This document shows positions 42,336 to 54,205 of a DNA stretch of 64,000 nucleotides, one piece after another; position 1 is the first letter of the stretch, and every line of letters begins with the position of its first letter. A model generated the notes under the pieces. That model made no database searches. It had not been told where the DNA came from and was given only the letters and a program-made list of their open reading frames with translations. This stretch comes from Mastigamoeba balamuthi. Its lineage: Eukaryota > Evosea > Mastigamoebida > Mastigamoebidae. Made by a program: the position numbers and the translations under genes. The stretch spans positions 95,066 to 159,065 of the forward strand of contig CACRSC010000017.1 of the NCBI GenBank assembly GCA_902651635.1, given 5' to 3'.

Positions 42336-42766
42336 TTTGTAACTGCACAGCCCTGTCTTGCACGATAAGAGAAATGAATGTAGCAGATTCATCCCGCTGG
42401 CTGCCATAAGGAGAGATCGCCAGCCCGTTTTGAAGAAGCCACCCCGCGGTGAACCTTTGCATATTGCGCCTAGTGAAGAAATGGTCCACTGAACATGTTC
42501 GTGGAACTCCTTCAGGCGAGACTCTTCGACTCCACCCATAAATTCCACGAGAAACCCCAAAAAGGGGTGGCGACCGTTATGTTGTTCGTGGCGCGGGCAC
42601 AACAGTGCCCTCGGTCACAGAGAGGCTTGTATTTGGATCATGGTTCTTTCTACTGGCCGACACGATCTCCGTGCGCCCAAACCGGTTGTAAGCGCCCGGG
42701 GATACGCGAAGGCCTTTCGAACACAAGAGGACAAAAATCTGCCCAGCGGGTCTCCCAGCAGACGCT
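42336..42766. other. Intergenic region
   Basis: Upstream of lyase-like copy 2 and downstream of actin. It contains the shared element at 42420-42441 and no gene that I can recognise. Confidence 0.4.
42420..42441 (-). promoter_or_regulatory. Conserved upstream element of lyase-like copy 2
   Basis: Minus strand TGGCTTCTTCAAAACGGG followed by CTGG, 85-106 bp before the start codon; counterpart of the element at 37888-37909. Confidence 0.5.
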
Positions 42767-44546
<1,780 letters not shown>

Positions 44547-45230
44547 TCAAGGGTGGGGAGAGCTCTTGATCAGCTCGGTGACGTCGTCGAGGGTGAGGCA
44601 GCGGCTGTAGACGCGGACCTCGTCGTAGTCGCCGTCGAAGCCGCCGTGCGAGCCCGCCTGGTCCTGCCCGAAGAAGGGCTTGATGGTCGACGGCCCGGGC
44701 TGGACGCCCATGCGCATGTTGCGGACGAGCTCGCCGTTGACCCAGTACGACAGCGACCCCATCGGGTTGGAGAAGAGCGTCAGCGCGACGTGCGTCCACC
44801 TGCCGTCGGCAAAGGCGCCGTCCTTGCCCGCGACGTCGGTGCCGGCGAACGAGGCGCCCTCGGCCTGCCAGAGCTCCTTGTTGATGACCGAGCCCGAGAG
44901 GTAGAGGATCTCGCGCGTCGGCAGCGGCGACACGAACGTCCTGTTGCTCGGGCGCACCCACATGGCCACCGACATGGCCGGCGTCGGCAGCTTGACGACG
45001 TCCGAGGTCGCGATGAAACCCTTCTCGTCGGCGCTGACCGTCGCGCAGCCGCCGGCGGCGCTGCAGGCGGGCGTCAGCGTGGCGCCGTTGACGGGCTTGG
45101 CCGCGTTGTGCGACGAGCCGCTGTCGGCCCAGCTGCCCTCGAACGACCAGTGGACCAGCAGGCCCGTGGTGATGTCCGCGCGCGCGAGGGCGGCGGCGAG
45201 CACGAGGGCGAGGGCGACGCGGGCAGCCAT
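44547..45230 (-). CDS. Secreted LamG-fold (concanavalin-like) protein
   Basis: 227 residues, no intron. The start at 45230 opens a signal peptide (VALALVLAAALARA). The whole mature part is one LamG/pentraxin-like beta-sandwich of the Laminin_G_3 type: LLVHWSFEGSWADSGSSHN, MSVAMWVRPSN, WTHVALTLFS, LSYWVNGEL, and YDEVRVYSRCLT. Such domains usually bind sugars. There is no anchor, so it is probably released. Open frame continues far upstream of the start but without conserved sequence. Confidence 0.82.
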   Translation of the reverse strand: MAARVALALVLAAALARADITTGLLVHWSFEGSWADSGSSHNAAKPVNGATLTPACSAAGGCATVSADEKGFIATSDVVKLPTPAMSVAMWVRPSNRTFVSPLPTREILYLSGSVINKELWQAEGASFAGTDVAGKDGAFADGRWTHVALTLFSNPMGSLSYWVNGELVRNMRMGVQPGPSTIKPFFGQDQAGSHGGFDGDYDEVRVYSRCLTLDDVTELIKSSPHP

Positions 45231-45522
45231 GCCTGACGACTTGACGACTGGTGCAGTGTGAACTGAGAGAAAAACTGTGGACCAGCGGCTCTGATTGAGG
45301 TGCGCGGTGTGGGGTCCCCTCTCCGGTGTCCCAAGAACCAGATTTCTACCACACCCCGAATTGCAGTGCTCAGCCGACAGAGAAGCATGGACGAAGGTGG
45401 TCTGAGGGACGTGGCCTGGGGGGCCTTCGACGCCCCAAGGAAAGGGAACAGGAACAGATTTTCGGCAGCGCGGATATTTTCTGCGGATGACGCAATCAGA
45501 TATCTTCACAGTAAGCTGCGAA
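45231..45522 (+). promoter_or_regulatory. Divergent promoter region of LamG-like and DDX31 genes
   Basis: Contains GATATT at 45473 followed by TCTGCGGATGA, and AGATATC at about 45498, similar to elements before other genes in the window. An alternative start for the helicase lies at 45487. Confidence 0.3.
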
Positions 45523-47637
45523 ATGGAGGACGACGAGGTACAAGCGGCGCCCGCGGTGCCCCTGGACACCTCGGTCCTGACGCAGCGCACCTTCGCTGAA
45601 CTCGGCGTGTCCTCGCGCCTGTGCGCCACGCTGGAAGGCGCGTTTCGCCCACCCCCGGTCAGGCCGACTGGCCGACGAGTCTGACGACGGCGTCTGCGGG
45701 TCTCAGCGAGGATGAGCCACACGAACGCGTCCAAGATCCAGGCAGAGGCGATACCCCTGCTGCTGCCGCACGACCGCGACGCGCTGGTCCAGGCAGAGAC
45801 GGGCAGCGGCAAGACGCTGTCGTACGCGATCCCCATGGCCGAGCACCTGGGCACCGCGTCCCCGCGCATCACGAGGGCCGACGGCGTCAAGGGTACGCCC
45901 TGCCCCTCCTCAGAGCACAGCGCTCGGCCACCTGGGTCTGCGCACTCACGCGGCACTCTGCGGGCAGCGCTCGTCCTGGGGCCCACTCGGGAGCTCTGCG
46001 TGCAGATCTACGGCATCTTCCGCACGCTGCTGTCGGCCTACATTCAGTGAGTCGCTGGCGCCCCCGAGAGCGCTGGGGGGTGGGAGGGCACACGTCACTC
46101 ACAGCGGCGGCGCAGTGTCGTGCCTGGCGTCATCGTGGGAGGGCAGAAGAAGCAGGCGGAGAAGGCGAGGATACGCAAGGGGCTCAACGTCGTCATCGCG
46201 ACGCCCGGGAGGCTCGTGGACCACCTCAACACGACCGCCTCGCTCGACTGCAGCCGCGCCGAGTGGCTCGTGCTCGACGAGGCGGACCGCCTGCTGGACC
46301 TCGGCTTCGAGAAGGACATCACGACGATCATCGCTGCGGCCGACAGGGGGCAGGCGCAGACGCACTGCCAGCGCTGCAACGTGCTCGTGTCCGCGACGCT
46401 GACGGGCGAGGTCCGCAAGCTGGCCAGGATCAGCCTGAGGGACCCCGTGCACATCAGCCCCTCGGGCTCGGCGGACACGATCACTGTCGAGTCGGAGCGG
46501 GCGACGTACGAGGTACCGCCGACGCTGCGGCAGCACTACGTGACAGTCGACATGAAGATGAGGCTCGTCACGCTCGCGGCGTTCCTCAAGGGCGCCGTGG
46601 TGGACAGCAGCTCCAAGGTCATCGTCTTCTTCTCGAGCATCGCCTCTGTCGAGTTCCACTACTGCCTGTTCTCGCACGCCAAGCTGACGATCAAGGACGC
46701 GGGGGAGATCGTGGCCGAGAAGCAGGCGGGCAAGAGGGTCGCGCCGCGCCCGCTGCTGCTCGCGGACGTGCCGATCTTCAAGCTGCACGGGAACCTGTCG
46801 CAGATTGACCGGTCCTCTGTGTACCAGAAGTTCTGCGAGGTGCCCAAGGGCGTCATCTTCTGCACTGACGTGGCGGCCCGCGGCATCGACCTGCCCAACG
46901 TCGACTGGATCGTGCAGTACGACCCGCCCGGCGAGGTCTCGGACTACATCCACAGGATCGGGAGGACGGCCCGCATCGGGCACTCGGGCGACTCGCTGCT
47001 GTTCCTGCTGCCGTCGGAGATGGAGTACCTCACGATGCTGCACGAGAAGGGCGTGCTGCTCGAGACCATCAGCGCCACGCACCTGCTGCTGCCGCTGGCC
47101 CCGACGCAGTCGGTCGTCACCAAGAAGCTGGAGAACATGGCGCACATACAGCAGCTGCACTTTGAGCACCTCGTGCTGGACATCGAGGAGCTCGCGGAGC
47201 TGGCCAAGTCGGGGTTCCGCTCCTTCACCAAGTCGTACGGGACGCACTCGACCGAGACCAAGAGGATATTCGCCGTCAAGAAGCTCCACCTGGGCCACCT
47301 GGCCAAGAGCTTCGCCCAGAGGGAGGCCCCCTCACTGCTGGTGCGTATCCTCGCTCGCACCGCTTGGCCTTGTTGTTCCCGTTTTGCCTCGTGCGGCACG
47401 TAGTCCTCACACAGTAAACACAACGCAACCGACATACAGGGCTCGGCCACCGGCAAGGCAAAGGGCTCCAAGGAATCAAAGAAGATCCTGAAGGAGAGAA
47501 AGCAGGAGGTGGAGCGCAAGAAGAGGCAGCCCCAGACGCTCACCGAGTCGCGGAAGAGGGCCTTTGGCATGATCGCGTCCGAGTTCGCGTCGGGCGTCTC
47601 TCCGGCGCCCAAGTCCAAGAAGGCCAAGAACAAATGA
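45523..47637 (+). CDS. DDX31: DEAD-box RNA helicase, DDX31/Dbp7 type
   Basis: Nucleolar ATP-dependent RNA helicase for large ribosomal subunit assembly, by family. Five exons (45523-45641, 45711-45892, 45968-46046, 46116-47340, 47440-47637) give 600 residues. Motifs: Q-motif region SKIQAEAIPLLL, AETGSGKT (I), PTRELC (Ia), TPGRLVDH (Ib), LDEADRLLDLGF (II), SATL (III), FKLHGNLSQIDR, and HRIGRTARIG (VI). Dbp7/DDX31-spec features are KVIVFFSSIASVEFHY and the C-terminal LHLGHLAKSFAQREAP. The Lys-rich tail suits the nucleolus. Start could also be 12 codons upstream at 45487. Intron 1 acceptor (ending ...GCGAG) is chosen by frame and is the least certain. Confidence 0.92.
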
Positions 47638-47777
47638 AAAGGCAAATAAAAAACGCACCGCGCACACCGCCCCCGATTTGGAATCACAGTTCTCGAAAAG
47701 GCTGCCGCCCTCACCCGCAAAGAAAGATACACAAATCCCCGCTCTCAGTGCAGAGAGGAGAGAAACTGGGTGCTGTG

Positions 47778-48981
47778 ATGGACACCGCATCTGTGTCCTC
47801 CACCCCGGAGGTGGAGGCCTCGCCCCCGTCGCGTCAGGACGACGACGCGCCCGAGGAGCTGACGGGCTCGACGCCGCCCGTGCTCGCCATCAACCGCGCG
47901 GCGCGGGCGGCGCTGGCGCTGGCCAACCGCTACGACGACCCGGCGCTGCTCTTCGCGTCCTCCGAGGCCTCTGCGCGCTGCGGGCCGCGCATGACGCGGG
48001 CCGAGCGCGCGTTCCTGGACCGCCTGCGCAGGTGGGACGCGATGCCGGCGGAGCGGGCGCGGGCGGCGGCGCGGGAGGTGCAGGCGTCGCTGCGTGGGCT
48101 GGCGTGGCGCAAGATGATCGGGTCGCTGGAGGCGGAGGCGGCGGGGGAGCAGCGGTACCGCGAGCTGTGCGCCGGGGAGACGCCGGCAGAGGCGGCGATA
48201 CGCAAGGACGTGCACAGGACGCTGCCGCAGGAGCTGTTCGCGGGCGACGCCGAGCGCGAGGCCACGCACGAGTCGCTGTACCGCGTGCTGAGGGCGCACG
48301 CGGTGCTGGACCCGGCGCTGGGGTACTGCCAGGGCATGAGCTACATCGCGGGGCAGCTGCTGCTGTTCATGGGCGAGACACAGGCGTTCTGGGCGATGGC
48401 GCAGATGATGCGGCAGCACGCGCTCGTGGGGTTCTTCAGCGACGGGCTGCCGCTGCTGCGCGTCTGCCTCTACTGCCTCGACAGGCTCGTCGAGCGCAGG
48501 ATCCCCAGGCTGTTCTCGCACTTCAAGGCCCTCGGCATCACGCCCCTCATGTTCGCCTCGCACTGGTTCTCGACGCTGTGCGTAGCGAGCGGCCACTCGG
48601 CACAGCAGCAGAGCTCCCCCCACCTGGCATTGCTTCTGACTCTGGGACGGCCTGGCGGAATTATGCGGGATGGGGTGGCGCAGGTTTACGTACGCGCTGC
48701 CGGTGGAGCTCGCGGCAAAGGTGTGGGACGTGTTCTTGGTCGAGGGGCTGGTGTGGCTGTTCAAGGTGGCCCTGGCAATACTGAGCCTGGAGAGAGACCA
48801 ACTGCTGAAACGCAACTTCGAGGAGCTGCTCGAGTACATGCGCACAGCACCGGGCCTGATCGACGGCGCCACGCTCCTGCGCACAGCGAACGACATGTCT
48901 GTCGTCACCCCGGCGCTCGTGGCCGAGCTGAGAGCAGAGTATTCACACCCCTCCATGGCCAGCACAAGGCTATACCTATAG
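47778..48981 (+). CDS. TBC-domain Rab GTPase-activating protein
   Basis: Speeds GTP hydrolysis by a Rab GTPase, by family. Exons 47778-48577 and 48684-48981 (106-nt intron), 365 residues. TBC signatures: GLAWRKMIG, arginine-finger motif IRKDVHRTLP, glutamine-finger motif GYCQGMSYIAG, and WFSTLFTYALP around the intron, followed by VWDVFLVEG. Both catalytic fingers are present, so it should be active. The N-terminal 50 residues are disordered. The Rab target is unknown. Confidence 0.92.
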
Positions 48982-49514
48982 AAATCCTCTATTGCTACCC
49001 GTTGCACTTCACCAAAGCTCCCCACCCACGGTTGTTTTGGCTGCATACCTCAGGATGGCCGTGCACCGGGTCAGGAACTCCGAAAGGGGCCCCGTGGATC
49101 TCCCAGAGCACCGAGACCATCGTGGTTGAGGCACAGGATGTGCTTCATCTGATCCTTACGGAATGTGTCAAATGCATCCGTGGAGCAGCGTAAACCACAG
49201 CACGAACTAACTGTGTTCGGGCTGGGGGGTCTTGTCTTCGATGTCCTCAGGTGTCCTGCGGGCTCCCTAACGGCATGCAAAATCACAGACGCACATGTTC
49301 CTTCACCGCACTACAGTCACAGAGGAAACAAACCGAGCAGCAATGATGAACGGCAATTTGCATTGATGGGTCCGGGCCATTCGGTGACGGAGGCTATGAA
49401 AAAGACTGCTGGTCATCTCCCATTGAGCTCTCAAACACTCCCATCCGGTTTGCGACTCTGCTCGCGGTGAAAAAGAGGGAAATATAACAATAAAAATGAA
49501 TTGGAATCGTATTC
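48982..49514. other. Intergenic region between convergent genes
   Basis: Lies between the stops of the RabGAP and CSB genes, so mainly 3' regions. Lower GC than the flanks. No gene or RNA recognised. Confidence 0.4.
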
Positions 49515-52500
49515 CTAAGGCGTTACTAAGAGGGATGGGTCCAAAATCCAGGTCCTGCGAGAGCGGTCGAAGCTCGCAAGCTGGCGGAGCATGTGACGCA
49601 GTACGAGAACTGCCTTGCTTCCTACCACGCGCTTGCCAAACATCTGCACAACCTCGTCTGACGTGCGCTCGTGCAAATGTGAGTCCAGAAAAAACTGGTA
49701 CAGCTCTGCTGCCAGCTGTGGATCGATCTCTGGCTGCTGGGCTTCCTCCGCCTGCTTGGCCTCTCTCGGCCTCTTCTGCTGAGCCCTGCGAGGCTTCGGG
49801 GAAAGTGCAGCAATCGGTGTCGGCTGGAACAGACCGTCCGGGTCTGGCACGAGGGGCTCTTCGTCGTCGGAGATCTCATTCTCTTCGGGAGGAGGGCGCA
49901 CTGAGGCGGCAGCTACGGCGGGGGCAGCGGCAGCTGAACCTCGCGGCGACTGTCTGGGCCTCAGTTCTGCCAACGGCGTCGGCCGAAACGGGTCGTTGTC
50001 GTCCTTGGGCTGCGGTCTGTTGGTGTAGGTCGTCTTTGGCCTCTTGGCAGACGGTGGACTGGCAGAGGAAGCGCGCTCGACAACCCAGGCGTCTGGTGGC
50101 GGGGCTTGCTCAGCAACCTTCTTGAGGTGCGCCAGCACGTTGGTGGATGTCGCGAACTGGGGCGCCGTCACGCGCGGCGCGTTGCCAAAGCGCTTCCTCG
50201 GGGATGGCTCGCGGTCAGCCACCCTGTTCAGATAATGTGTAGGGGCGCCTGCAGTGCCCGACCGCCCTGTCCATGTCGGTACGGACACAGACCCCCCGCA
50301 AGACGCCCGCGAACGCTTCATCATCTCGATAGCAATCGAGGCAATCCGGGAAGCTACAACAGAGCCTGTGTCAGAATCGATGGAAGACACAGCGAAAGCG
50401 GGGTACGAGCCTTCAACGTTCAAGCGGATCTCCTCCTTGGCGTCCGAGCCCACAATGTCGTCGTGCGAGATTGCCGAGCGGATTTCGGCCCCGTCCATCA
50501 GCTTTCGGAGAATCGCAGCGTCGTCCCGCTCGTGAGCGACTTCCTCCTCCTCCTTCTCTGCGCTCTCGTCCTTGCTCTCCTGCGGGGCTGGGGACTCGCT
50601 CGGCTGCTCAACATACTCAGCGTCCGAATGGTCTCCGTTCTGGGCCTCCTCTGGGTCGACTGTGTAGTCAACAGACCGGAACGTGAAGAGCTCCTTCATG
50701 AACCTCGCCTGGCGACCTCGTGGTCAACACACGTTAACAGAGCAATCGTAGGGTACCTGGAAGAATCTCTTTTGCCTGGGGTCTTTGAGGATCTTGTTTG
50801 ATAGGAACTGCTTGAAGAGCTGCCTCTGGTACAGGCGCTCCTCGATGGTCTCAGGGCAAATCAGGCGGTAGATCGTCACGCTCTTGTCCTGCCCAATTCT
50901 CATCACTCGCTCTCTGGCCTGCTCGTCAACGGACGGATTCTGCCTGTGGGTAAGCTCGTGTTCTGGGTTGTTCCCCGGAGTGGTACCCAGTCCGGATCGT
51001 AGATGATGACTCTGTCGGCACCAATCAGGTTGAGGCCAGTACCGCCGACCTTCGTGGTGAGCAGGAAAACGAAGACGCTCGGGTCCGAGTTGAACTCCTC
51101 CACGTACCTGGTCCGGCAGAGCAGCGTCGTGTTCCCGTCCATCCTCCGGTAGTTCAGCCCTGCGGATGTCAGCGCTCTTGCTGGGAGCAATGGCGCGCTC
51201 ACCAAGAGACGTTATGCACGGCTCGATGAGGTTCAGCATCTGCCGCGTCTGGCAGAACAGGAGCGCCTTGTGTCCTTGCTCTTTCCACGTCGTGAGCAGT
51301 TCGCGCACGACCCGCAGCTTCCCGGACCTGTCCATTACGCCGGTGGTAATGTCGCTGGCTCGCCCTTCGGCTGCAGCTGTCGCGAGCTGCTCGACAAACT
51401 CCTTGCCCGTCTCCATGCCCTGCGGCGACAGCACGAGCTCCGGGTGGTTGCAGATCTTTCGCAGCACGTCTATGGCGTAGAACAGGCGCAGCTTGCCCTG
51501 GAACACCTGGCGCGCTGCAGTGCTGTTGAGGAACGTCTTGTACATCTCCACCTGCTCCTCGGTGAGCTTGCACATCAGCACCTGCTCCTTCTTGACTGGC
51601 AGCTGCGGGAGCACGTCCTTCTTCAATCGGCGCAGAAGGTACGGCGAGATCGTGTCCCTCAGCGCGATCGCGCACTTGTAGGCCGCCGTGACCTGCATCG
51701 GGGTGGCGGTGGCGTAGCCTCCCCTGCTGATGATGTCGGCGAAGTGCTGCTGGAATATCGGCAGGGTCTGCAGTGCACTCAGTCAGCGCACGCACGTGTG
51801 CCATTTGTCGTGCACGCGTACCCCGAGCTTCCCTGGGAAGATGAAGTCGAACAGCGACCACAGCTCCGAGAGGTTGTTCTGTATCGGAGTGCCCGACAGT
51901 ATGATCCTGTGCGGCGTCTGGAAAGGGCAGAGAGTGAGCGGCAAGCGAGCTGGATGGGCGGAGGGCCAACCTGGAGCTCCTTGAACGCCAAGGTCACCTC
52001 GGCGTCGGGGTTTCTGATCTTGTGCCCCTCGTCCAGAATGACATAGCTCCAGGGCAGCTTGTTGAACAGCTCCTTTGGGAGGGCATCAGTGCCCACGAAC
52101 GCTGCGTGCGAGAACGAGAGCGCACCTTGTGGATGCGGACGCTCTCGTAGGTGGATATGCAGATGGCCCCGCCCAGCTTTGCAAAGGCCTTCTCGGACCG
52201 CACGAACTTGAGCGGCTTGTCCGCGGTGCCCGACTCGTGTATGACGACGACGCGGACGAGGGGCCACCAGACGTGGAAGGTCTCGACCCACTGGCTCATG
52301 AGCGTCGACGGGCACGCGATCAGCACAGGCGCCTGCAGCAGCCCGCTGTGGCCCAGGCCCGACAGGAACGAGACGACCATGACGGTCTTGCCGAGCCCCA
52401 TCTCGTCGCCCATGATGCCGCCGACGTTCTGGCAGTGCAGCTCCCACATCCACTTGACGCCGACCTGCTGGTACGTGTACAGCTTGTCGTACACGCGCGC

Positions 52501-52995
52501 GGCCACCGTGTAGCCCTCCTCGAAGCACACCTCCTCCTCCCCCTCGGCGTCCTCGCCCTCGTCCACGTCCTCGCCCTCCTCCCGCTCCTCCAGCCCCTCG
52601 AGCCGCGCCGCGTACACCTCCTCGTCGCCGTCGTCGAGCCACGGCGCCAGCAGCGCCGTCGCCGTCGACCGCCGCCGCCCCCGCGCTGTCCGGCGCCGCG
52701 GCCGCGGGGGCGCGCGCGTCCGCCGCTGGGCCGCCGGGCGCGCCAGCGCGGACTCGGCGGCCCACGGCGTCTCGAGGCCCTCGCGGACCCTGCGGTCCTG
52801 CTGCTCGCCGATCACGTCGCGCGCGGCGTTGGGGCTGGGCGGCGGCTGCGGGACGTCGTCGGGCGCCGATGTGGCGGCGTCGTCGGGGCTGCGGGCGGCG
52901 GCGGGCGCGGCGGCGGCGGCCCGGCGGGAGTCGACGTCGTCGGACACGACACGCTCGACGGCGCCTATCTCGCGCAGACGGTCCGCGTCCTCCAT
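49515..52995 (-). CDS. ERCC6: SNF2-family ATPase CSB/ERCC6 (Rad26), transcription-coupled repair
   Basis: DNA-dependent ATPase that remodels stalled RNA polymerase II in transcription-coupled nucleotide excision repair. Seven exons with six introns of roughly 47-60 nt, about 1,050 residues. Helicase motifs: [22 protein letters not shown] (I), DEGHKIRN (II), [44 protein letters not shown] (IV), [31 protein letters not shown] (split here across V), and [15 protein letters not shown] (VI). The DEGHKIRNP form, [20 protein letters not shown] and the distal C-terminal winged-helix-like block ([12 protein letters not shown]) point to CSB rather than other SNF2 groups. The acidic N-terminal segment ([15 protein letters not shown]) is family-typical. 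Joins at DPDW/NPSVDEQ and VRIHK/ELFNK rest on frame and conservation. Confidence 0.93.
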
Positions 52996-53510
52996 GATGC
53001 GCGCAGACCTGATTGTGTGCGTGCGCCTGGAGAATCACGCAAGACAATTGATGACGTGGAATGAAGGATTTTCAGTGCGCAATCAACGGATTGTCCCGTG
53101 CTATCATGCCTGCATGTGAAGAAGCTATGCACCAGCGAGAACCATCTCTTGTGTTGCTACCGCTGAGACACAGATCCGCACCATTCACCCGGATTTTGGT
53201 GCATGGCGCACAAGACAACAAGAACACACAGGGAATCGTGGTGGTTATTTGCAGTTATGCAAGGGGGAAGGCTCCAGCAGAAAGACCACACATGGTCACT
53301 TTGGTTACCATGCCATACACATACGTCTTCATGTCAAATGAAATCAACCAAATTGGACTGGCATCAGGTTTCCTCTTGAGAGACATATCTGTTCCCGTCG
53401 TGATTGAGCCGGTGAGAAAGGAACTCGTGACCACCAGCTGACTTGTGGGCAAATTGCTAATCGGGGTTGAAGCCTGCGAAATATCTGGTCGATCGGCGGC
53501 AAAATCAAAG
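52996..53510. other. Divergent promoter region of CSB and OSTC
   Basis: Lower GC than the genes. AAATATCTGG at 53479-53488 lies 23 bp before the OSTC start. A plus-strand open frame at 53061-53441 (126 codons) lacks GC-rich codon use and motifs and is not called. Confidence 0.4.
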
Positions 53511-54094
53511 ATGCGCGCAACAACGGCGTTGGGTTCGCTGCCCTACAAGCTCTTCCAGCTGCCATCGCTCGTTGGCAAAGGCCCCTCGGCGGCCTCCTTG
53601 CCGCTTCCGGGGCCCATGCCCGTCTGCCTCGCTGCGATCGCGGTGTACCTCGCGGTGGTCTCCGGCGTCCTCTACGACGTCTTCGTTCATCCGCCGGCCA
53701 TGGGCACGCAGCCTTCCTCACCGCTCCCCCCTGTCCTGACCGTAGCCCCCCCCTCCCTACAAGGTGTGACGCCGGCTGGAAGGCCGGAGGTCTTTCTCGC
53801 GGGGAGCGTCAGCGCGCAGTACATTGTCGAGGGGATGTCTGCTGGGCTGGTCTTCGCGATCGGGGGGTTCGGCATCATTCTGGCCGAGGTCGCCTGCAGG
53901 CCGCGCCTGGAGCAGCGCGGGCGCGCGCTCGTGCTGGCCGCCGGCGCCCTGTCTGTGCTGGCAGCACTGGGCCTCTCGGTGGCCTTCATCCGCCAGAAAG
54001 TTCCCTGTGCGCCCCCTTCCCACTCCCTCACTCGCCGCTGTGCCGCTGCGCCACTCACAAGCAGGCTTGCACAGCGTACATGAGGCTCGGCTAG
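53511..54094 (+). CDS. OSTC: Oligosaccharyltransferase complex subunit OSTC (DC2)
   Basis: ER membrane subunit of the N-glycosylation oligosaccharyltransferase that links it to the translocon. Exons 53511-54006 and 54075-54094 (68-nt intron), 171 residues. Three membrane helices: CLAAIAVYLAVVSGVLYDV, VEGMSAGLVFAIGGFGIIL and LVLAAGALSVLAALGLSVAF. Conserved strings YDVFVHPPAMG (human YDVIVEPPSVG) and AQYIVEGMSAG (human GQYIMEGLASS), ending RQKVPSYMRLG (human MKLPGYLMG). The loop after the first helix is about 14 residues longer than in animals. Confidence 0.9.
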
Positions 54095-54205
54095 TCCGCA
54101 GCGCCCGGCCTGACGTTGGGGGATGCAACGACGCAACAATGCAATCGACGGATTTGTCCAAGAGATATCGCGAGATCTTTCGCTTTGGGAATTGTGTGGA
54201 AAATT

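Noticed and set aside
53061-53441. 126-codon plus-strand open frame before OSTC
   Set aside because: Codon use lacks the GC-rich third positions of genuine neighbours and no motif is seen; more likely promoter or leader sequence.
53700-53780. Extra intron in OSTC to explain the long loop
   Set aside because: The GT...AAG pair there gives a stop in the joined frame, while the unspliced frame stays open.
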